Source: Microbacterium sp. TPD7012 (lineage in GTDB: Bacteria; Actinomycetota; Actinomycetes; Actinomycetales; Microbacteriaceae). Taken from it: DNA of 64,000 nt. The notes beneath the pieces were generated by a model. That model did no database searches and was not told the origin of the DNA. It saw only the letters and a list, made by a program, of their open reading frames with translations. The first letter of the stretch is position 1. Each line of letters opens with the position of its first letter. The translations under genes and the position numbers were made by a program. Shown here in pieces: positions 57,500 through 64,000 of this stretch. The DNA lies in NCBI RefSeq assembly GCF_003075395.1, contig NZ_QDFV01000010.1:1-64000 (forward strand), given 5' to 3'.

Positions 57500-59068
57500 G
57501 TGCCTCAGAACAGCACTGTGCCCAAGATTCTGATCGTCGGTGGAGGCTACGCGGGCTTCTACAGCGCGTGGAAGCTCGAGAAGCACCTGCGCAAGGGCGA
57601 GGCGGAGGTGACCATGGTCGACCCGCTGCCGTACATGACGTACCAGCCGTTCCTCCCCGAGGTCGCCGCGGGCTCGATCGAGGCTCGGCACTCCGTGGTC
57701 GCGCACCGACGTCACCTCAAGCGCACGAACGTCATCACCGCCAAGGTGACGAACATCAACCACGCCGAGAAGACCGCGACGATCACGCCGCCGCTCGGTG
57801 AGCCGTACGAGTTCGCGTACGACCAGATCGTCGTGACCGCCGGCGCCGTCTCGCGCACGTTCCCGATCCCGGGCATCGCCGACAACGCGATCGGCCTCAA
57901 GACGATCGAAGAGGCCGTCGCGATCCGCGACCGCCTCATGTCGAACTTCGACAAGGCGGCGTCCCTGCCCGCCGGTCCCGAGCGCGACCGACTGCTCACC
58001 GTCATCGTCGTCGGCGGTGGCTTCGCCGGTATCGAGGTGTTCGCCGAGCTGCGTTCGCTCGCCTCGTCGCTGGTGTCGAAGTACCCGCAGCTGACGTTCG
58101 ACGACACGCACTTCCACCTCATCGAGGCGATGGGCCGCATCATGCCCGAGGTCTCGCTGAAGACGAGCGAGTGGGTGCTCAAGGACCTCGCCAAGCGCGG
58201 TGCGAACGTGCACCTCGACACGCAGCTCACCAGCGCTGTCGACGGAAACGTCGAGCTCTCCACCGGTGAGGTCATCCCGACCGACCTGATCGTCTGGACC
58301 GCCGGTGTCATGGCGAACCCGACCGTCGTCCGCGGCGGCGACCTGCCCGTCGAGGAGCGCGGTCGCATCCAGACCCGCGCGGACCTGCGCGTCGGCACCC
58401 CCGAGGCTTTCGTCGAAGGCGCCTGGGCTGCCGGTGACGTCTCGGCCGTCCCTGATCTCTCCGGCGGTGGCGTCGGCGGCTTCTGCGTGCCGAACGCCCA
58501 GCACGCGGTGCGTCAGGCGAAGCTGCTCGCGAAGAACATCGTCGCCGTGCTCCGCGGGGAGACCCCGAAGGAGTACTTCCACAAGAACATGGGCGCCGTG
58601 GCCGGTCTCGGCCTCTACAACGGTGTCTTCCAGTCCGGAAAGCTCGCGCTCAAGGGCTTCGTCGCGTGGGTCGCCCACCGCGGCTACCACGGCCTCGCGA
58701 TGCCCACGTGGGAGCGCAAGTTCCGCGTGATCTGGGGCTGGTGGAACAACCTGTGGCTCGGCCGCGACCTGGTGAACCTCGAGACCGTGCAGAACCCGCG
58801 CTACGTCTTCGAGGAGTTCGCGGCACGTCCGCGTGCAGCCGCTCCCGCCGCGCCCGCCGTTCCGGCCTCGCCGTCGTCGGATGCCGCGACGACCACCGCC
58901 GTGACCGGCGCGGTCCCCGACGACAAGGCCCCGGTCGACGCTGCCGCGACGGAGAAGGCTCCGGCAGCGGAGAAGGCTCCGGCCGCGAAGTCTCCGGCGG
59001 CGAAGAAGGCTCCGGCCAAGAAGGCTCCGGCCAAGAAGCCTGTCGCCGAGAAGGTCGCCGCCAAGTAG
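57500..59068 (+). CDS. ndh: Type II NADH dehydrogenase with a long Ala/Pro/Lys-rich tail
   Basis: A 522-residue NDH-2. The FAD site is IVGGGYAGFYSAWKLE, the NAD site VVGGGFAGIEVFAEL, and GAWAAGDVSAVPD, GVGGFCVPNAQHAVRQAK and KGFVAWVAHRGYHGL mark the C-terminal parts of the family. It passes electrons from NADH to quinone at the inner face of the membrane. Residues about 450-522 form a low-complexity tail with KKAPAKKAPAKK-type repeats, like histone H1 C-termini, which normal NDH-2 lacks. The GTG at 57500 follows AAGGAG; a terminator follows. Confidence 0.93.
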   Translation: MPQNSTVPKILIVGGGYAGFYSAWKLEKHLRKGEAEVTMVDPLPYMTYQPFLPEVAAGSIEARHSVVAHRRHLKRTNVITAKVTNINHAEKTATITPPLGEPYEFAYDQIVVTAGAVSRTFPIPGIADNAIGLKTIEEAVAIRDRLMSNFDKAASLPAGPERDRLLTVIVVGGGFAGIEVFAELRSLASSLVSKYPQLTFDDTHFHLIEAMGRIMPEVSLKTSEWVLKDLAKRGANVHLDTQLTSAVDGNVELSTGEVIPTDLIVWTAGVMANPTVVRGGDLPVEERGRIQTRADLRVGTPEAFVEGAWAAGDVSAVPDLSGGGVGGFCVPNAQHAVRQAKLLAKNIVAVLRGETPKEYFHKNMGAVAGLGLYNGVFQSGKLALKGFVAWVAHRGYHGLAMPTWERKFRVIWGWWNNLWLGRDLVNLETVQNPRYVFEEFAARPRAAAPAAPAVPASPSSDAATTTAVTGAVPDDKAPVDAAATEKAPAAEKAPAAKSPAAKKAPAKKAPAKKPVAEKVAAK

Positions 59069-59089
59069 CACCTCGGCTCAGCCCGTCCG

Positions 59090-59120
59090 AACAGCCCTCC
59101 CTCTGCCGGGGAGGGCTGTT
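59090..59120 (+). terminator. Terminator after ndh
   Basis: A perfect 12-bp stem, AACAGCCCTCCC with GGGAGGGCTGTT, and a 7-nt loop, 22 nt after the ndh stop. Confidence 0.85.
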
Positions 59121-59165
59121 CGCGTTCCAGGGCGCGGCGTGGAGGTCACGCATAGCTCGGCTCGG

Positions 59166-59171
59166 TAGTGT
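59166..59171 (+). promoter_or_regulatory. Putative -10 of the structured leader
   Basis: TAGTGT lies seven bases before CAAGG, the 5' arm of the leader fold, so transcription would begin at the fold. Confidence 0.45.
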
Positions 59172-59177
59172 CGAGCG

Positions 59178-59275
59178 CGCAAGGGGAGTACTCCCGTCTG
59201 CGGCGGAGTCGTCATTACGGACACGAGATCGTGTCCCGGCCCGTCGGCCCGAGAGGGTGGAGGAGACCTTGGCAC
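59178..59275 (+). ncRNA. Structured leader, possibly of the yybP-ykoY (Mn) riboswitch class
   Basis: CAAGG pairs with CCTTG as an outer stem. Inside are GGGGAGTACTCCC, GTCGTCATTACGG, a perfect hairpin GGACACGA-GA-TCGTGTCC (59219-59236), the CCCGGCCCGTCGG block, and GGAGGAGACC before the closing arm. The GGGGAGTA and AGACC elements in this order resemble the conserved loops of the Mn-sensing yybP-ykoY family as seen before actinobacterial TerC genes. It lies before a hypothetical gene, and the match is from memory, so the class is tentative. Confidence 0.45.
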
Positions 59276-59360
59276 CCGCTCTGCGGGCTGCCTCGACTCT
59301 TGCCGTCGTCCGACGTCGTGGAATCCCGGTGGTCCGCACCGCTCCACGAAAGGGACCATC

Positions 59361-60257
59361 ATGGGAAAGCTCTCCCGCTTGATCGGCATCGCCTCCGAAG
59401 CCCTGGAGAAGAACTCCGGGTCCGCGCGCAGCGGCAGTCCCGCTGACGGATCCCGGTCATCGACCGATTGGGGCGGCGTGCTCCGCGGCGCCGTCGACGC
59501 CGTGCGAGGTCCGTCGGAGAGTGCCGGGCACCACGCAGAACGCCGGGTGCCCGCCCCGCCGTCGCCTCCCGCCGCCGCAGACCCGTACGCGCCGCCGCCC
59601 GCTCCCGGTGCGACGGCAGCGCACGTCGGATCGGCCTCGGGAGCTCGAGCGGCCACGACAGGGACCGACGCCGATCGAGCCGCGATCGCGCGCTACGACT
59701 ACCTGATGAAGACCGCAGATCCGCAGCGCATCGAGCAGATCCATCGTGACGCGTTCGCCCGCCTGACGCCGCAGCAGCGCACCCTGGTCGAGGAGCGCAT
59801 GCGCGCGGAACTCGCACCGGGCGAGCGCCCGCACTCCTCCTCGCCGGAAGACCTCGCGCGCGCGGCCGGACGCGCCGAGGCCCTGCGTCCGGGTCGGATG
59901 CGCGGACTCCTGTCCCGCGTCCGCGGGAGCGGGACGGGCGGTGCCGCGGTCCTGGCCGGAGGCGCGGCGGTCGGCATCCTCGGTGCGGTCGCGGGCGGCG
60001 CGGTGCTCAGCACCGTCGCTGCTCCGCTCCTGGAGCAGGCTGCGGGGCTCGGCGTCGACTTCAGCGCTCTGGCAGAGGGTGTCGATCTGGAGGCGCTCGC
60101 CTCGGGCGTCGATGTGGAAGCGTTCACCGGCGGTGCGGAGGAGCTGATGGGATCCGCCGGCGAGGCGGTGTCGGGGCTCGGCGAGACCGCGACCGGCTGG
60201 GGCGAGCGTCTCGGCGACCTCGGGATCCCGGGGCTCGGCGACATCTTCGGACGATAG
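59361..60257 (+). CDS. Hypothetical protein with glycine-rich hydrophobic segment (298 aa)
   Basis: Not recognised. The N-terminus (MGKLSRLIGIASEALEKNSG) is amphipathic, then a disordered Pro/Ala-rich region (30-105), a charged helical region (about 110-175, DPQRIEQIHRDAFARLTPQQ), one Gly/Ala-rich hydrophobic stretch (about 195-225) of glycine-zipper type, and a repetitive acidic tail (VDLEALASGVDVEAF). The ATG at 59361 has weak AAGGGA upstream. It follows a structured leader and precedes the DedA gene by 11 bp, so the two may be co-expressed. The protein could sit in the envelope. No function is supported. Confidence 0.7.
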   Translation: MGKLSRLIGIASEALEKNSGSARSGSPADGSRSSTDWGGVLRGAVDAVRGPSESAGHHAERRVPAPPSPPAAADPYAPPPAPGATAAHVGSASGARAATTGTDADRAAIARYDYLMKTADPQRIEQIHRDAFARLTPQQRTLVEERMRAELAPGERPHSSSPEDLARAAGRAEALRPGRMRGLLSRVRGSGTGGAAVLAGGAAVGILGAVAGGAVLSTVAAPLLEQAAGLGVDFSALAEGVDLEALASGVDVEAFTGGAEELMGSAGEAVSGLGETATGWGERLGDLGIPGLGDIFGR

Positions 60258-60268
60258 GCGGGGATCGC

Positions 60269-60925
60269 ATGACGGATGCCGACCACGGCTTCACCGGCCT
60301 GAGCGGTTTCGCGGCCGACGTCCTCACCGCACTCGGAGACATCGGTGTCGGGGTGCTCGTCTTCCTCGAGGTGCTGGTGCCGCCCATCCCGAGCGAGGTG
60401 ATCCTGCCGTTCGCCGGCTATCTCAGCCAGAGCGGACAGCTGACCCTCGGATGGCTCCTCTTCTGGAGCACGCTCGCGTCGTGGCTGGGAGCGCTGCTCC
60501 TCTACGGGCTGGGATCGGCCATCGGCATGGCGCGGGCGATCCGGCTGCTCGCCGGCACGCGCCTCGTCAGCAGGTCCGATCTCGAGCGGGGCGCGGCCTG
60601 GTTCGCGCGGAGCGGCGCGTGGACCGTGCTCGTCGGCCGCATGGTGCCGGGCGTGCGCAGCCTGATCTCGATCCCGGCCGGGGCATCGCGCATGAATCTG
60701 CTCACATTCAGCGTCTACACGATCCTCGGCAGCGGGCTGTGGAATGCGCTGCTCCTGGGAGTGGGCGCGGCGCTCGGCACGCAGCACGAGCAGCTCGAGC
60801 ACTACCTCGGATACCTGGACTACGCCGTGTACACGGCCATCGCGATCGCACTGGTGGTCCTGGTCGTGCGACGGATACGCGAGGCGGCCGCTGCTCGACG
60901 GGAACCTGCCGTGATCGACGAGTGA
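60269..60925 (+). CDS. DedA family membrane protein
   Basis: A 218-residue membrane protein of the DedA (SNARE-associated) family. FLEVLVPPIPSEVILPFAGY carries the conserved acidic and Pro motif of helix 1, and GRMVPGVRSLISIPAGASRM the second re-entrant motif with conserved Arg. Members support membrane lipid carrier recycling and proton homeostasis. It has 4-5 helices and a basic cytoplasmic end. It lies 11 bp after the hypothetical gene, likely in one unit. Confidence 0.92.
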   Translation: MTDADHGFTGLSGFAADVLTALGDIGVGVLVFLEVLVPPIPSEVILPFAGYLSQSGQLTLGWLLFWSTLASWLGALLLYGLGSAIGMARAIRLLAGTRLVSRSDLERGAAWFARSGAWTVLVGRMVPGVRSLISIPAGASRMNLLTFSVYTILGSGLWNALLLGVGAALGTQHEQLEHYLGYLDYAVYTAIAIALVVLVVRRIREAAAARREPAVIDE

Positions 60926-60935
60926 GGATCGGGCG

Positions 60936-61008
60936 TGCCCCCGCTGGGACTCGAACCCAGACTGAAGCGATTTTAAGTCGCCTGCCTCTGCCATTGGGCT
61001 ACGGGGGC
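60936..61008 (-). tRNA. tRNA with anticodon UAA (leucine), class I shape
   Basis: A 73-nt cloverleaf on the minus strand: acceptor GCCCCCG with CGGGGGC and discriminator A, three-pair D stem (GCC with GGC), anticodon stem GGCGA/TCGCT with loop CTTAAAA giving anticodon UAA, variable region of only 5 nt, T stem CTGGG/CCCAG with loop TTCGAGT. CCA is not encoded. UAA reads UUA leucine codons. Leucine tRNAs normally have a long variable arm; this one does not. Confidence 0.9.
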
Positions 61009-61017
61009 CACGCCGCC

Positions 61018-61023
61018 AGCCTA
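61018..61023 (-). promoter_or_regulatory. -10 of the tRNA gene
   Basis: Minus strand TAGGCT ends about 9 nt before the mature 5' end, so the primary transcript has almost no 5' leader. Confidence 0.5.
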
Positions 61024-61082
61024 TCGGCGACCGGCGCGTGCGACGGGGTGCCGCCGGACGTGATCCGGAGTCCGAGAAGCCA

Positions 61083-61088
61083 TAAGGT
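61083..61088 (+). promoter_or_regulatory. Leaderless-type -10 of the PLP-protein gene
   Basis: TAAGGT, six bases (GGGGGA), then GTG at 61095. Confidence 0.6.
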
Positions 61089-61094
61089 GGGGGA

Positions 61095-62342
61095 GTGCTC
61101 GACCTCACCGAAGAACTGAGCCCCGTTCCGGGTGCCCCCGTGGTTGCCCCCGAGTGGCAGGATCCGGCTCGATACTGGCCTCGCCTCTCCGCCGCGACGC
61201 AGCACCTGTCCGCGCCGGTCGCGGTGATCGACCGAGAGGCGCTGCGCTACAACGCGATGGACATGCTGGTGCGCTCCGGTGGCCTGCCCATCCGCGTCGC
61301 ATCCAAGTCGGTGCGCGTGCGTGCGGTCCTGGACGCCGTCCTGAAGCTCCCCGGGTACCGCGGCATCCTCGCGTTCACTCTCGCGGAGGCCCTCTGGCTC
61401 GCCGAGACCCACGACGACATCGTGCTCGCCTACCCGACGGTGGACCGGACGAGCCTCGAGATCCTGTTCGCCGATGAGCAGGCGGCGCGCCGCATCACGC
61501 TCATGGTCGACGACCCGGCGCATCTCGACCTCATCGACAGCATCAAGGGGCCGGGCGAACGTCCGGAGATCCGCGTCGCAGTCGATGTCGACGCCTCGTG
61601 GAAGTCTTCGGTCCTCGGGCACATCGGCGTCCGCCGCTCGGCGCTCTTCACCGCGGGAGAGGTCGCCGGCTTCGCCCGGAAGGTCATCGCGCGCCCCGGT
61701 TTCCGGCTCGTGGGTCTGCAGATGTACGACGCGCAGATCGCCGGTCAGGGCGATGACGCCGGGTCCGATGCGCCGCTGATCCGCATGGTGCAGGCGCGGT
61801 CGCGCGCCGAGCTGCGCGAGCGCCGGGCGGCGATCGTCGAGGCCGTCACCGCCCTCGCGCCGATGGAGTTCCTCAACGGCGGAGGCACGGGGTCGCTCGA
61901 GTTCACCGGCAGCGACGAGTCCCTCACCGAGGCGAGTGCCGGCAGCGGGCTCCTCGGTGGTCACCTGTTCGACGGCTATCGGTCGTTCCAGCCGGCTCCG
62001 GCATCCGCCTTCGCCTTCGATGTCGTCCGTCGTCCGGCTCCCGACATCGCGACCGTGCTCGGCGGGGGGTGGATCGCATCGGGCCCGCCCGTCGCCTCAC
62101 GTCAGCCGAAGCCGGTCTGGCCGCAAGGTCTCCGGACTCTCACTCGCGAGGCCGCCGGCGAGGTGCAGACACCGCTGCAGGGCCCCGCGGCGACCTCTCT
62201 CGGCGTCGGGGACCGGGTCTGGTTCCGGCACGCGAAGAGCGGCGAGCCGGCCGAGCGGATCGAGCGGTACCACCTCGTCTCCGGTGACGAGATCATCGAC
62301 GAGCTGCCGACCTACCGCGGCGAGGGAAAGGCGTTCCTGTGA
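61095..62342 (+). CDS. Alanine-racemase-fold PLP protein (amino acid deaminase/aldolase type)
   Basis: A 415-residue protein of the D-threonine aldolase / D-serine dehydratase-like group. The PLP Lys is in IRVASKSVRVR (near residue 72), FTLAEALWLAETHDDIVLAY follows in the barrel, and LVGLQMYDAQIAGQGD is the mid-barrel segment. The C-terminal beta domain ends with VGDRVWFRHAKSGE. It likely acts on a D-amino acid or beta-hydroxy amino acid; substrate unknown. The GTG at 61095 is set by the -10 six bases upstream. Its stop overlaps the next start (GTGA). Confidence 0.85.
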   Translation: MLDLTEELSPVPGAPVVAPEWQDPARYWPRLSAATQHLSAPVAVIDREALRYNAMDMLVRSGGLPIRVASKSVRVRAVLDAVLKLPGYRGILAFTLAEALWLAETHDDIVLAYPTVDRTSLEILFADEQAARRITLMVDDPAHLDLIDSIKGPGERPEIRVAVDVDASWKSSVLGHIGVRRSALFTAGEVAGFARKVIARPGFRLVGLQMYDAQIAGQGDDAGSDAPLIRMVQARSRAELRERRAAIVEAVTALAPMEFLNGGGTGSLEFTGSDESLTEASAGSGLLGGHLFDGYRSFQPAPASAFAFDVVRRPAPDIATVLGGGWIASGPPVASRQPKPVWPQGLRTLTREAAGEVQTPLQGPAATSLGVGDRVWFRHAKSGEPAERIERYHLVSGDEIIDELPTYRGEGKAFL

Positions 62343-63652
62343 CGAGAATCGGCGGCACCTGGCAGAACTGGGGGCGGTCGGCGTCGGTCCGTCCTGTGCG
62401 AGTGGAGCGTCCGCGCAGCCCCGAGGGTGTGCAGCGGGCGGTGATCGCCGCCGTGCACCACGGGCTCACGGTGAAGGCGGTGGGTGCCGGTCACAGCTTC
62501 ACGGGCATCGCCGTCGCGCCGGGCGTGCTGCTGGAACTCGACGACATGCAGGGCCTGGTCTCGGCGGACGCCGTCACCGGGCGCGTGACCCTGCTCGCGG
62601 GCACCCGGCTGCATCGGATCCCGGCGCTCCTCGCGCCGTACGGCCTGGCGATGGAGAACCTCGGAGACATCGATCGGCAGTCGATCTCCGGGGCGATCTC
62701 GACCGGCACACACGGCACCGGCGCTGCTTTCGGCGGGCTCGCCACCCAGGTCGTCGGCCTCACGATCATCACGGCCGCCGGCGAGTTCCTCCGCATCGAC
62801 GAGCAGCAGAACAGCGAACTCCTGCCCGCCGCCGCGCTCGGACTCGGCGCGCTCGGCATCATCGTCGAGGTCACCCTCCAGTGCGTCCCGACGTTCGTCA
62901 TGCACGCGGTCGACGAGCCGATGCCGCTGGAGGACGTGCTGGATCAGCTCGAGAGCCACGTCTCGGCATCCGACCACTTCGAGTTCTACTGGTTCCCGCA
63001 CACCGATGTCGCGCTCACCAAGCGGCAGTCCCGCCTGCCCGAATCGGCTGTGCGCAAGCCGCTCCCGACGGTGGGGAAGTGGATCGACGAGACTCTGCTG
63101 TCCAACGGCGTCTATCGGCTCGTGTGCGCGGCAGGACAGCTCGTCCCGGCCGTCACCCCGCCGTTCAGTCGGCTGGCGGTGAAGCTCACCGGAGATCGCG
63201 AGTACACCGACCTGTCGAATCGCGTCCTCACGCAGAGCCGCACGGTGCGCTTCCGCGAGATGGAATACGCGATCCCCGCCGAGAACGTCGTCCCGGCGTT
63301 CCGCGCCGTGCGAGAGCTCATCGACCGCCGGGGCTGGCGCATCGAGTTCCCCGTCGAGGTGCGCTTCGCCGCGCAGGACGACCGGTGGCTCTCCACGGCC
63401 CACGGGCGAGCGAGCGCCTACATCGCCGTGCACCGCTACTGGCGTGCCGATCCGACGGAGTACTTCGGGGCCGTCGAGGCCATCATGCAGGAGCACGGAG
63501 GGCGGCCGCACTGGGGCAAGCTCCACACGCAGACCGCCGAGACGCTGCGCGAGATCTACCCGCGGTTCGACGACTTCGTCGCCGTGCGCGACCGCCTCGA
63601 CCCCGAGCGTCGGTTCAGCAACCGCTATCTCGACCGCGTGCTGGGCGACTGA
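62339..63652 (+). CDS. FAD-dependent sugar-1,4-lactone oxidase family protein
   Basis: A 437-residue enzyme of the VAO/ALO type (D-arabinono-1,4-lactone or L-gulono-lactone oxidase-like). The FAD domain has VKAVGAGHSFTGIAVAPGV (a His lies in AGHS, the position used for covalent flavin in some members) and GAISTGTHGTGAAFGGLATQ; the ALO domain ends with RPHWGKLHTQ and the conserved HWGK. It oxidises a sugar lactone or related polyol. It overlaps the PLP-protein gene by 4 bp, so the two are translationally coupled. Confidence 0.9.
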   Translation: MTRIGGTWQNWGRSASVRPVRVERPRSPEGVQRAVIAAVHHGLTVKAVGAGHSFTGIAVAPGVLLELDDMQGLVSADAVTGRVTLLAGTRLHRIPALLAPYGLAMENLGDIDRQSISGAISTGTHGTGAAFGGLATQVVGLTIITAAGEFLRIDEQQNSELLPAAALGLGALGIIVEVTLQCVPTFVMHAVDEPMPLEDVLDQLESHVSASDHFEFYWFPHTDVALTKRQSRLPESAVRKPLPTVGKWIDETLLSNGVYRLVCAAGQLVPAVTPPFSRLAVKLTGDREYTDLSNRVLTQSRTVRFREMEYAIPAENVVPAFRAVRELIDRRGWRIEFPVEVRFAAQDDRWLSTAHGRASAYIAVHRYWRADPTEYFGAVEAIMQEHGGRPHWGKLHTQTAETLREIYPRFDDFVAVRDRLDPERRFSNRYLDRVLGD

Positions 63653-63708
63653 CCTGCTCGGACGGCGCCGGAGCGCGTGATCCCCAGTGCACGTGCAGAC
63701 AGCGCGTC

Positions 63709-63714
63709 TAGGAT
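63709..63714 (+). promoter_or_regulatory. Putative -10 of lemA
   Basis: TAGGAT about 30 bp before the ATG, with GAGGAAGGG between as ribosome site; a leadered transcript. Confidence 0.45.
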
Positions 63715-63744
63715 GAGAGAAACACGAGGAAGGGTGGGCCTCTG

Positions 63745-64000
63745 ATGGAATGGCTCGTGCCAGTACTGATCGTCGTCGGAGTGATCCTGCTCGTCGGCAT
63801 CTATCTCTGGGCCACGTACAACTCGCTGGTGCAGCTGAACGTCCGCGTCGATGAGGCGTGGAGCGGCATCACGGTGCAGCTCAAGCGACGAGCCGACCTC
63901 ATCCCGAACCTCATCGAGACGGTCAAGGGGTATGCCTCCCATGAGAAGGCCGTCTTCGAGAACGTCACGCGCGCACGCGCCGAGACGCTGTCCGCGGGCG
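63745..64000 (+). CDS. lemA: LemA family protein (partial, N-terminal part)
   Basis: The first 85 residues of a LemA protein, cut by the window end. A single N-terminal helix (about 4-24) is followed by [20 protein letters not shown] and [20 protein letters not shown], the typical LemA start that leads into a four-helix cytoplasmic or periplasmic bundle. LemA proteins are often co-encoded with a TPM-domain membrane protein, which would lie beyond the window. GAGGAAGGG precedes the ATG at 63745. Confidence 0.93.
   Translation, partial: MEWLVPVLIVVGVILLVGIYLWATYNSLVQLNVRVDEAWSGITVQLKRRADLIPNLIETVKGYASHEKAVFENVTRARAETLSAG

Overview
The window is one contiguous stretch of a high-GC actinobacterial chromosome. 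Codons end mostly in G or C, GTG starts are common, and many genes have leaderless-type promoters (TANNNT, then about 6 nt, then the start codon). The gene set (RamB next to GTP-type PEP carboxykinase, an eno-ftsB-DUF501-subtilase-ndh cluster, a fused peptide-transporter permease/ATPase, a GH35 sugar operon) fits the family Microbacteriaceae and most likely Microbacterium. This assignment is inference; no rRNA is present. I saw no prophage, insertion sequence, CRISPR array or restriction system, so the stretch reads as core and metabolic chromosome with some accessory transporters.

Layout. 1-6187: a peptide-type ABC importer (end of the binding protein, permease, fused permease-ATPase, ATPase), then a TetR regulator, an alpha/beta hydrolase and an O-methyltransferase-like protein, closed by a terminator. 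6315-13815: an amidohydrolase, a long-form GAPDH, an AlkZ-like winged-helix protein, and the divergent pair ramB/pckG with palindromes between them. 13847-20620: a long hairpin and a tandem repeat, an ABC exporter, a tiny HTH gene with a twin-operator promoter, an LD-carboxypeptidase, an HAD hydrolase, an MFS symporter, a metallophosphoesterase and an unknown gene. 20628-26832: a LacI-controlled sugar operon (two permeases, binding protein, GH35 beta-galactosidase). 26839-30918: a small membrane protein and the riboflavin operon ribD-ribE-ribBA-ribH under an FMN riboswitch. 30971-43038: Fpg-like glycosylase, acetyltransferase, mfd, a MerR/MFS pair, a VOC protein, a hexapeptide-repeat protein, gdhA and ppc. 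43111-53588: nhaA, mazG, hisS, SGNH hydrolase, VOC, AraC, APC permease, DUF4442, a GntR-DUF1648-CPBP operon and an O-methyltransferase. 53590-64000: eno, ftsB, DUF501, a mycosin-like subtilase, ndh, a structured leader with a hypothetical gene, DedA, a tRNA with anticodon UAA, a PLP-dependent alanine-racemase-fold protein, a sugar-lactone oxidase and the start of lemA.

How the genes relate. Several genes sit at the PEP-pyruvate-oxaloacetate node (pckG with RamB, ppc, eno, gap, with gdhA next to ppc), but they are dispersed and not in one operon. The clearest regulated units are the riboflavin operon, the LacI/GH35 operon, the MerR/MFS pair, the GntR operon and the autoregulated small HTH gene.

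The least ordinary features are: (i) a dispersed 23-27 bp repeat (core GGGTCCCTGAGCYTGTCGAA) at seven loci, four of them in frame inside conserved genes (hisS, ppc, ribE and an ABC exporter) and always in the same orientation relative to the coding strand; (ii) a class I-shaped tRNA with a leucine (UAA) anticodon; (iii) a structured leader, possibly of the yybP-ykoY/Mn type, in front of a gene of unknown function; (iv) several unassigned operator-like palindromes. I did not find a clearly new multi-gene defence or metabolic system.
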